Below are positions 11,021-18,267 of a DNA stretch of 64,000 nt, one piece after another. The DNA lies in contig CM056744.1 in the NCBI GenBank assembly GCA_029851415.1, positions 66,582,172-66,646,171 of the forward strand, in the 5' to 3' direction. The position numbers were made by a program, and so were the translations under genes. Within the stretch, counting starts at the first letter, position 1. Every line of letters starts with the position of its first letter. Origin of the DNA: Eretmocerus hayati. Its lineage: Eukaryota > Arthropoda > Insecta > Hymenoptera > Aphelinidae. Below the pieces are notes generated by a model. It did no database searches. It was not told the DNA's origin and saw nothing but the letters and a program-made list of their open reading frames with translations.

Positions 11021-11478
11021 ACCACGAACGCTTATTCGAAAAATGTAATGCTCTGTTCAAACATAATGATATTCACACTCTTCCAAAAGTTTCCAAGTCA
11101 TTAAGCTCAATAGTAAAATTAGGTAAGGACCAACTAGATAAATTCAGCAAAACTGGTGTTGTTTACAAATTTCAGTGTAAAGATTGCCCAGCAACGTATG
11201 TGGGAGAGACAAAAAGACAACTAGGTACACGCATTAAAGATCATATTACAAACAAAGATAAAAAATCCGTAGTTTCTGTTCACAGACTCAATGATAAACA
11301 CGATTTCCATTGGGATCAAACCAAAATTTTAGACACAGAGAAAAATTGGAAAAAACGGTTGATTTCTGAAATGATCCATATAAAATTCGATGAGAATTGC
11401 ATCAATAGAAAAGACGATATTCAAAATCTCAGTCAAGTATATAACCCGTTGTGGGCAACGGCTGACAAAGCTCGTTGA
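10969..11478 (+). CDS. GIY-YIG endonuclease tail of Penelope-like element, right copy
   Basis: Same protein as the left copy, on the other strand. It is slightly longer because the spacer continues the frame upstream (ERLFEKCNALFKHND, about 11025-11070) with plausible element sequence; codons before about 11009 belong to the antisense of the left arm and are not natural coding. The domain has the Cys pair and the TYVGETKRQL core. The stop at 11476-11478 is followed by the 3' region carrying the hammerhead. No RT domain precedes it, so it is a truncated copy. Confidence 0.8.
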   Translation: MSLMTWKLLEECEFCIPYHERLFEKCNALFKHNDIHTLPKVSKSLSSIVKLGKDQLDKFSKTGVVYKFQCKDCPATYVGETKRQLGTRIKDHITNKDKKSVVSVHRLNDKHDFHWDQTKILDTEKNWKKRLISEMIHIKFDENCINRKDDIQNLSQVYNPLWATADKAR

Positions 11479-11776
11479 CCCCCCGCTCTCTTTCTCTCTC
11501 CCACATGCACTACTTTTTATATATATGTCACCTACTGTACACTGCGATCGCGCTAATATAAATATGAGTGAAAAATGAGACCGATGACTCACTCTGTTTA
11601 CTTGTATTGACAGGAGCCAGACGTTATGTCTGTGCTCTATTACAAGATCGTCCAAAATATCATGACGATCTAAAGAATAACGTAAGTTGCGCATCTTAAT
11701 ATTTATACATCCATCATTTGTAAAAAATTTTCATATTTTCTATCATTATACATATGTCGAAACAGAAACCTGAAGC

Positions 11777-11809
11777 CTGATGAGGTCCACAAAACCTAGT
11801 GGACGAAAC
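11777..11809 (+). ncRNA. Hammerhead ribozyme core, right arm
   Basis: CTGATGA at 11777-11783, stem II GTCCAC (11785-11790) with GTGGAC (11799-11804) around an 8-base loop, and GAAAC at 11805-11809. It is the exact inverted partner of the core at 10270-10302. Hammerheads are known in Penelope-like terminal repeats, which supports the family call. Confidence 0.65.
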
Positions 11810-11895
11810 GTCGCAATAAAATTTCCATCATGAAATTTTGGGAATTTATTTAGTTCCCCACCGTCCTTCAAGATCGACGAGACCAAAGGTTCAAC

Positions 11896-12255
11896 TTAGA
11901 GATCTCGAATTATTCCTACTGACTTTATTTCCATCTTACTGAGTAATGCTCTGAGAGTTTTGAGTGTTGCCGTAAGGTCTGGTCTTAGCACCTTTGAATA
12001 CGGCGTACTTTTTATGACCATTCCGAAAATTTTCTTATCTCTGTAATCAGAAATTATGATTTCTCTAATTGCCCGTTGTTCGCTATGCAATTCGTCGTGA
12101 CTTATATATTTTCTCGTGATGAGTGCGTTCAATACTTCTGTTTCAGTTTGCAAATCTGCCGCAATTGTGTAAACAAGGTTATCGACATGCGCGAATGGAT
12201 GGTCATTTATAATCCTTACTCCCGTGAATATATCGATTTCATTCTCATCTATCAC
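11896..12255 (-). pseudogene. Pol segment between OTU and integrase, out of frame
   Basis: An open stretch of about 120 codons with DENEIDIFTG near its start, ending in the IIRDL residues that form the target duplication. It belongs to the same polyprotein as integrase, but it is in a different frame from the upstream RT/OTU frame, which ends in this area. Either a frameshift mutation or a recoding event lies near 12250-12330. No known domain was recognised; the position fits the region before the integrase zinc-binding module. Confidence 0.6.
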
Positions 12256-15200
12256 CCATGTGGAAATTCTTGGGGTAGCCGTGCTTCTGCGACTAAATAT
12301 CTAGTCATCGCATTGTTCTTACGAATAGTTGTGTTCTGTGGGGCCATAATTGTGTCTTGGGATGCGGTATTTTGATCTTCGTCAGATAATTTGTTTCGAG
12401 CAGTCATATCACCGTATGAGCGTGATATTGCTTGGTCAATATGAGAGTGAGCTTGATCCTGATTCATGGGGGGTTCTCCTACAGACATATTCTCCTGAAA
12501 AGATTCTTTTGGGATTGATTCGTCCACAATACTTCCACTCGTTAGGTCCGGGTTTCCATCGATGTATGGGGTGAAGTGTAATCCATATAGGTGGAGATGT
12601 ATGAATTGTTCAGAGGGAGTAGCTTTTATGTACGCGTACCTTATTCGATCTCGACATTGTAAATGGACGCAGATATTTTGTTGAAAATGTCGTGAAAAAA
12701 TGAAGAGTGTGTCTGCATCACCATACTTATTTTTAGAACTGAGAATTTCTAGTGCTTCTAAGGGATCTGCGCAATCTGGTAAAAATTTACTGTACAAGAG
12801 AACTTCTCGTAATTGTGGAGGTGTGGTTTTCCAACCAAATATTTTGATGAGAGAATGGAACAAGCAATTTCCATCACCTAAGATATTTGCGTACCGTTTG
12901 TGGGTTTTATCTGGTTCCGCGCATTCTTCATGTTCCTCGTAATTGCAAAATCGTACGATTGAACTTGAGTTTGAAGCTTGATCCGTACAATTTTCCGACA
13001 AATTGAGAGATGAAATTTCTTTCACATCCAACATTTTTGAATTTTCTGGCGCTGTCATAGGAATGGGCGTTTCGTCTCTAGGTTTTCCAAGTTCGGACTT
13101 ATTGTACCGTTGGGATTCAGATGATAACTCTTTCAGATCGACATCGTTATCTAGCATCTCTAGCCATGTGCGATTCATATTGGAATTTGACTTCGGGGTT
13201 TCAGTATTGTTTTGATTCATTTCATGCTCAGGAATTATTGATTGGTGTTCCCTAAAATCCGATCCATCTATATTACCATTGCTTCCGGGTAATTCTAATC
13301 GCGTCAAGTCTACAATCGGTTGATATCTCGCTCGTTTGTACTCTTCCCAACTAGTTTCCGATGTACTTCTGTCTCGTTTTTCATTACGTTCGGGATTGTC
13401 ATTCTTTTCCGGCAATTTTTCTCGATTTGCATTTTGCCACACTAATATTTGTAATCCCGTTCGTCCTTCAACATCTATTTCATTCACCTTCCATGATAAA
13501 GGTAACGTCTTTTGAGGGACTTTCTCGATGAGATTTTCAGGACTACCTATCAAAATTTCCTGTTCCGATTCTGATTGCGGTGATTCAGGTAAATCAGGAT
13601 ATTGAGTGGAATCTGGGTTAGACATGCGCTCATTGAGTGGATCTGTTTTATCAACTAATTTGGCAGAACGTTTGCTAGTCTGTGTTTCTATCCTGGCGAA
13701 TTCTTCTATCGAATCTAATGAATCATAGAAAGTTTTGCTATGTAATTGCTTGTTTCTTTGTGAGAGTGGTGGGTTTCGATCTATTACCGGTCTATTGATA
13801 GTTATTCCATCTTTCGGCGAGCTCGTGATTCGAATTTTACTGCCTAAATTTTTCAAACCTCTATCTGATAAACGTGGGAGAACGTCAGCTTCATTAGTCG
13901 CTTGGCTGATAATACGCTCGGCCGCGGGATGATCTTCTATTTCTCTCAACATTTGAAATAGGGGAAATCGTCCTCCTTTTTGAACTATTCTATTTTGGGA
14001 TCTTATCTTTTGATCTGCCTTTTGAGTACCACTCCACTCTTCGTCGCTCCTTTCGCCGAGCGAAGAACTACTACTACTAATACTACTACTCGACTCACGC
14101 AATTTTTGATCATATTGAGTGGACTTATTCCATCCAATCGCAATTTTTTCTTCTGATTTCTCTAACTCTTCTAATTTTCTCTTCTGACCTCGAGTGGCAA
14201 CTTGAACTTGTGCCGTCTCAATTCGCAGAATATGAGCTCCGGGCTCGTCTTCTTGCATAAACAACTTGACTCGCGGGCGTTCTGGATTTTTTTCTCCTTC
14301 TTTCAGTACTGGATTCCTAGACAGTGAATCTGCGTTAGAATTTTTGTGTCCGGGTCGGTATAAAATTTCGAAAGAGTGTCCTCTTATAGATGCTTTAAGC
14401 CTATTGAATCTCAGGTCTGGCTTCTTTGTAGTATGAAAGTGTTTAAGGGGCTCGTGATCTGTGACGACTGTAAACTTTTTCCCGTATATCCAAGGTCGAT
14501 ATTCTTGTATCCCGTAGCATATAGCGAGCAATTCACGATCATAAGTTCCGTACTTCGTTTCTGAGGGTTTTAACGTTCTCGATGCATAGGCACAAACGTG
14601 CTCTTCTCCTAATTTACCTTGGCTGAGGATCGCAGATATCGCCCAATCGGAACTATCGGTAATAATCAGGTATGGGAGGTCATGTACAGGTGGACGTAAT
14701 ACGGGGTATTTACAAAGAGCTTCCTTTGACTCTTCAAATGCTTTCTGTTGTTCCGGCCCCCAATAAAATTTCACGTTCCCCCTCAAAAGTAAATTTAGTG
14801 GATATGCTATGTTTGCGAAGCCTTTAATGAATCTGCGGTAATACGAAGCGAGTCCTAAAAATTGTCTGACTTTCTTGACGGTTGTGGGTACAGGATAGTT
14901 GCGAACAGCTTCGATTTTCTTGGGATCGGGGCGAATTTTACCGTTGCCCGCTATGTGACCTAGAAAGCTTGCCTCTTTTTGGAGAAACTGACATTTGCTT
15001 GGCTCTATAGTAAGGTTCGCGTCGCTTAATCTTTTCAAGAGTCTTCTAAATTTGACGCCATGTGTTTCAAGATAATCTGCAAACAGGATAATGTCGTCAA
15101 GATAGCTGTAGAGTTCAGTTCCAATCAATCCGGCGAGTGTGAGATCAATTAGTTTTTGGAAAGTACTTGGACTATTAGATAAGCCCATGGCGAAGCGCTT

Positions 15201-15785
15201 ATAGCAATATAATCCGCCGTAAGGCCCTGGGAATGCAGTGAGATGTGCATCGTCCTTATGCATCCTTATTTGGTAGTACCCTTGTTTCAAGTCGATTGCC
15301 GTAATATATTTGGCATTTGCCACACTCTCTATTATTTCTGTGGGGTTAGGTAAAGGGTAGGTATCGCCCACTGTAATCTCATTCAATTGTCTGAAGTCTG
15401 TAACCATTCGCCACCTTTTTTCACCGTTGGGACCTGGTTTCTTTGGAACTATCCACATGGGACTTGAATACGGTGATTCCGCGGGTTCGATAATGTCTGC
15501 CTCAAGTAATTCGTCAATTTGCTTTTGCATCTCCTTTTTAATCTCGGGTGGGTGCCTATAGCGTTTCACTCTTATGGGCCTATCAGTTTTTGTGACTATT
15601 CTATGCGTAATCCAGTGTGTAGCCTTCAACTTTCCCCCAGGTAATCCAAAAACGTAAGGATTCTCTTTTATGAGATCCTTTATATGTTGTATCTCTTCTT
15701 CATTCAGACCTTCCAATGTTTTAGGATCTATCCTATCAAAAACTTTCGCGGCGCGATCTTTCACTTCTTCCGTCGCGAATTTCAA
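12252..15785 (-). CDS. Pol polyprotein: reverse transcriptase, RNase H, OTU-like protease
   Basis: An open frame of 1177 codons. RT: MVTDFRQLNE (residues 127-136), AIDLKQGYYQ with catalytic D165, and YLDD at 228-231. RNase H: D377 (TDSSDWA), E418 (DRELLA), D443 (VVTDHEPL) and a final Asp near 486. Then about 470 residues of acidic, serine-rich low-complexity linker (including a Ser run). Next comes an OTU-like domain at about 963-1075: GDGNCLFHS with Asp971 and nucleophile Cys974, and a C-terminal His1070 in GLHFTPY. RT and RNase H make the cDNA; the OTU module would remove ubiquitin or process protein, which is inference. The real N terminus joins protease upstream; the frame is now cut at 15846 by an insertion. 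Confidence 0.92.
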   Translation of the reverse strand: MKFATEEVKDRAAKVFDRIDPKTLEGLNEEEIQHIKDLIKENPYVFGLPGGKLKATHWITHRIVTKTDRPIRVKRYRHPPEIKKEMQKQIDELLEADIIEPAESPYSSPMWIVPKKPGPNGEKRWRMVTDFRQLNEITVGDTYPLPNPTEIIESVANAKYITAIDLKQGYYQIRMHKDDAHLTAFPGPYGGLYCYKRFAMGLSNSPSTFQKLIDLTLAGLIGTELYSYLDDIILFADYLETHGVKFRRLLKRLSDANLTIEPSKCQFLQKEASFLGHIAGNGKIRPDPKKIEAVRNYPVPTTVKKVRQFLGLASYYRRFIKGFANIAYPLNLLLRGNVKFYWGPEQQKAFEESKEALCKYPVLRPPVHDLPYLIITDSSDWAISAILSQGKLGEEHVCAYASRTLKPSETKYGTYDRELLAICYGIQEYRPWIYGKKFTVVTDHEPLKHFHTTKKPDLRFNRLKASIRGHSFEILYRPGHKNSNADSLSRNPVLKEGEKNPERPRVKLFMQEDEPGAHILRIETAQVQVATRGQKRKLEELEKSEEKIAIGWNKSTQYDQKLRESSSSISSSSSSLGERSDEEWSGTQKADQKIRSQNRIVQKGGRFPLFQMLREIEDHPAAERIISQATNEADVLPRLSDRGLKNLGSKIRITSSPKDGITINRPVIDRNPPLSQRNKQLHSKTFYDSLDSIEEFARIETQTSKRSAKLVDKTDPLNERMSNPDSTQYPDLPESPQSESEQEILIGSPENLIEKVPQKTLPLSWKVNEIDVEGRTGLQILVWQNANREKLPEKNDNPERNEKRDRSTSETSWEEYKRARYQPIVDLTRLELPGSNGNIDGSDFREHQSIIPEHEMNQNNTETPKSNSNMNRTWLEMLDNDVDLKELSSESQRYNKSELGKPRDETPIPMTAPENSKMLDVKEISSLNLSENCTDQASNSSSIVRFCNYEEHEECAEPDKTHKRYANILGDGNCLFHSLIKIFGWKTTPPQLREVLLYSKFLPDCADPLEALEILSSKNKYGDADTLFIFSRHFQQNICVHLQCRDRIRYAYIKATPSEQFIHLHLYGLHFTPYIDGNPDLTSGSIVDESIPKESFQENMSVGEPPMNQDQAHSHIDQAISRSYGDMTARNKLSDEDQNTASQDTIMAPQNTTIRKNNAMTRYLVAEARLPQEFPHG

Positions 15786-15845
15786 TATATTGACTCTCTG
15801 TTTTGTATTTAATTCGTTCTCTGAGCCCTCTTCATCAAAAATATC

Positions 15846-16592
15846 TTTTTATCCTAGCGGGACTAAAGTACGCACTTTGGCCCTTCATTTTTGGGTGTAA
15901 TGTGATTCATTTCCACCCGGGTATCAAACTTTACTCCCTGAACGGACTTGTCATTGAAAAAAATCGGAAGTAAATTTTGCCCCGAGCGGGATTCGAACCC
16001 ACTCCCAAGAGATTGGTGTGATCCTAAGGCTAGCGGTCTGTCGACCCCTCCACGGAGGATCACACTTGAGGCGGCACTAATCGTCTACATAACTCACGCA
16101 TAGGCATACAACCTCTCATTAGGTCGTATTTTGTTGTTTTTGGATAAATAATGATTCGAGCGTTATACAAACGTATTCTGGAGAGATCATATTATTGGAA
16201 GGATCTCAAAAAAGTATCAATGAATATTAATTTTCAAAAACATTTTTCAAATAATATTCGAATATTGAGCTGTGTAACGTTGAATGGGAGAATATCAAGA
16301 GATCGATTCTGGTTGGAAATTCAGAAGAGTTGATATGATATTACAAAATGAGGATTTTTTAGACCATTTTGAAATCTTTTTTCAGTCGGGGGGCTCCGCC
16401 CCCTGCACCCCCGCCGGGGCGCTCCGCCCCGGACCCCGTCCCCGCCGCCCGCAACAATTGGCTTCGGTATTTCCAAGACGGCAATGTTAACAATGACGCG
16501 GTCGTTGTGGCCCACTGCGCCAAAGAATGCATGCCCGGATGCGCGCGTGGTTTGGGGGGGGGGGGGCGTACTTTAGTCCCGTAGGATAAAAA
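15846..16592. mobile_element. Non-autonomous TIR element in pol
   Basis: The ends are inverted repeats: TTTTTATCCTAGCGGGAC on the left and GTCCCGTAGGATAAAAA on the right, extending inward through ACTAAAGTACGC. About 745 bp, no transposase. The interior contains a tRNA-like segment and a GC-rich stretch (16385-16455). It splits protease from RT in the Gypsy element. I could not define a target duplication, so the superfamily is open. Confidence 0.7.
15979..16057 (-). pseudogene. tRNA-like sequence inside TIR element
   Basis: On the minus strand it contains GGTTCGAATCCC, a perfect pol III B box and T-arm, preceded by a D-arm-like GGGGTCGACAGACC. The acceptor stem does not pair well. More likely a tRNA-derived internal promoter or tRNA relic than a working tRNA gene. 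Confidence 0.35.
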
Positions 16593-16738
16593 ATAGCATA
16601 CGCAACTCGGGAGTAATGTGGGCCTCAAACTCCCGGGTGTTTATCGCTCTCGGCTTCGCCTCGAGCGATAATCCACACCCGGGAGTAAAAGGCCCACTTT
16701 ACTCCCTAGTTGCGTAATATACTATTTTTCATTTCTAC
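16588..16738. mobile_element. Foldback MITE, about 150 bp
   Basis: An imperfect palindrome over almost its whole length: AAAATAGCATACGCAACT at one end, AGTTGCGTAATATACTATTTT at the other, with GGGAGTAA...GGGCC inside each arm and a short loop around TCGGCTTCGCC. It abuts the larger TIR element. A similar architecture occurs at 59438-59569. Confidence 0.75.
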
Positions 16739-17437
16739 TGTTTCGCACAATTCAAGGGACACTTCCGGGGGTTCTATTTCAATTTCCGTATCATTAATAT
16801 TTATACAAATCGCGTAGGCTTTGCCGTTGTCATTCGTTGCGACAAAATTTCCGAACAGGATCCCTTGTCCTAGGTCCTGAAGTCCTACGAATCCTACTTT
16901 TACATCATTTTTTACTTTCGCGTAGATAACTTGTCTTGTGCGCGGGGGTATTTTAAATTTGACCTTTTCGACGAAAGGGATTTGCAACTCCGCAAATCTA
17001 AGACACCTCGCTTTGGCGTCAATTATTCCCCCATGTTTTTCGAATTCCCTCCATCCAAGGAGTCCATCCGTATTAATCGCGAAATCATCTGGCACAATAT
17101 GGACATCACAATCTAGCCCATTTAAATTCATCTTTATTTTCCCCAAAGTAAAACATTCCCCAGCGGTAACGCCGCTGATTGATACAATATAGTCCCTATC
17201 AATCTTTATATTTTCTTTGACGCATTTTGCTTTCAGCAATGTAATATCCGCCCCCGTGTCGGCGTAAAAATGGCACACATTATTCTTAAAATTGTCACTG
17301 TGAAACTCAACCACCGGATGTTTTTGTTGGCTCGCATCGAGGAGACGAATCGAGACATGCCGCTGTGGTTTCTTCGGTTCATTTAATTGTTCGTGCTCGA
17401 CCCCGCGGCTTGATGCCGAGCATCTTGGAAGTTTAAA
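16706..17437 (-). CDS. Retroviral-type aspartic protease of the OTU-Gypsy element
   Basis: The frame is open from the TTTAAAC site at 17437 to 16706. The active site is YADTGADITLL (catalytic Asp near 17260), and LLGWREF about 65 residues later resembles the second conserved protease segment. It cleaves the Gag-Pol polyprotein. There is no clear start codon of its own: the frame overlaps the end of the nucleocapsid frame in the -1 register, so it is most likely made by ribosomal frameshifting. The last few codons come from the inserted MITE; before that insertion the frame would have continued into RT. Confidence 0.88.
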   Translation of the reverse strand, partial: FKLPRCSASSRGVEHEQLNEPKKPQRHVSIRLLDASQQKHPVVEFHSDNFKNNVCHFYADTGADITLLKAKCVKENIKIDRDYIVSISGVTAGECFTLGKIKMNLNGLDCDVHIVPDDFAINTDGLLGWREFEKHGGIIDAKARCLRFAELQIPFVEKVKFKIPPRTRQVIYAKVKNDVKVGFVGLQDLGQGILFGNFVATNDNGKAYAICININDTEIEIEPPEVSLELCETVEMKNSILRN

Positions 17438-18267
17438 GGATTTTCCTGATTACTTGACGAATTTTCATTCGGAGCTACATTTCTCGTGTTTTGATCCCAT
17501 CTCTCGTTTCGTTCAAAATAATTACCGCCATTATTATTATTCTGTCCCTGGTTATTCCTACTACGATTATTATTATTGTTCTGCCAATTGTTCTGATAAC
17601 GTCGCCCATTATTGCCTCGATTATAATAAGAATTGTTATAAGAATTGAACCCCTGACCACGATAGTTATCGCGATCATTATTTGATGAATAGTTTCTGTT
17701 GCGATTCATGCCATTATTGTAGTTCCCTCTTCTATCGTTTCTATCCATAAAATTTTCGCGGTTTCCGTTTCTATATCCGTAGTTATTTTGCGGACGATTT
17801 AGATATTTATTATCACGATTCCTGCCATAAGCGTTCCGGTCGCGATTCATGTCATTTCCGAAATAATTTGGGTTCCCCGAATTATATTGCCTCAACGGTC
17901 CTCCATTGTAACGCTCGTTATCGCGGCGAGGCGGGCCATATCTTGAATTCACGCGTCTCATTCCGTCACGCCCACTCTCTCCTCGTGTTTCCATCATAAG
18001 CGGTGTATTTGGGCGACTATTATCCCGATCTGTTGTTGTGCGGTTCACTTGGCTTTGGAGAATTGCGTAAAAATCAATCGAATTAGAGTTAATCATCTCG
18101 TCCAAATCACGACAATCTTTGAATGTATGCCCTGGTTTGCGACAAACTCTGCAAAGCTTTGAATTTTGAATTTTGCGTGGGCATTCTCTCTCAAAATGGC
18201 CAGAGACATGGCAGTACCTACATTCATCCGAAACAATACCTCGTCTAATTGCGACATTTTCAATTGT
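17383..18267 (-). CDS. Nucleocapsid region with two zinc knuckles
   Basis: This frame follows gag directly, in the same register, after a single TAA. It begins with two CX2CX4HX4C zinc knuckles (CRYCHVSGHFEREC and CRVCRKPGHTFKDC, about 18120-18220). A long Asn, Arg, Gly and Tyr rich tail follows (NRNYSSNNDRDNYRGQ is typical), likely disordered and RNA-binding. The zinc knuckles package RNA. Reaching this region requires read-through of the TAA, unless the TAA is a mutation. It ends at TAA 17383-17385, overlapping protease. Confidence 0.85.
   Translation of the reverse strand, partial: TIENVAIRRGIVSDECRYCHVSGHFERECPRKIQNSKLCRVCRKPGHTFKDCRDLDEMINSNSIDFYAILQSQVNRTTTDRDNSRPNTPLMMETRGESGRDGMRRVNSRYGPPRRDNERYNGGPLRQYNSGNPNYFGNDMNRDRNAYGRNRDNKYLNRPQNNYGYRNGNRENFMDRNDRRGNYNNGMNRNRNYSSNNDRDNYRGQGFNSYNNSYYNRGNNGRRYQNNWQNNNNNRSRNNQGQNNNNGGNYFERNERWDQNTRNVAPNENSSSNQENPLNFQDARHQAAGSSTNN
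17394..17437 (-). promoter_or_regulatory. -1 frameshift signal: TTTAAAC and stem-loop
   Basis: On the minus strand the heptamer T TTA AAC (17431-17437) lies in the nucleocapsid frame, exactly in the register needed for a -1 slip into the protease frame, which is open from this point. Eight bases downstream a 6-bp perfect stem TGCTCG/CGAGCA (17417-17422 with 17394-17399) closes a 17-base loop. Heptamer, spacing and stem match classic -1 frameshift signals. A pseudoknot was not worked out. Confidence 0.75.

Larger units (their letters stand above)
10182..11897. repeat. Inverted repeat, 827-bp arms and 62-bp spacer
   Basis: Positions pair so that their coordinates sum to 22079: 10182 with 11897 and 11008 with 11071. 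Both outer tips read AAGTTGAACCTTTGG in opposite orientation. The spacer (11009-11070) continues the endonuclease frame of the right arm only, so the left arm is the shorter copy. Confidence 0.92.
10139..11898. mobile_element. Palindromic Penelope-like element insertion
   Basis: A 1.76-kb insertion in the Gypsy pol frame, flanked by a 15-bp duplication. It consists of two inverted copies of a Penelope-like element 3' part, left arm 10182-11008 and right arm 11071-11897 (827 bp each), joined by a 62-bp spacer, plus a 43-bp extension at 10139-10181. As far as I can read, the arms are identical: both encode the same endonuclease tail and the same antisense frame. Each arm carries a GIY-YIG endonuclease region and, near its outer end, a hammerhead core. 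The RT domain is absent. GIY-YIG after RT and hammerheads in the terminal repeats are known Penelope-like features. Confidence 0.85.

Noticed and set aside
17454..17685. Several Ile- or Tyr-rich frames on both strands
   Set aside because: They are shadows of the Asn/Arg-rich nucleocapsid coding sequence.
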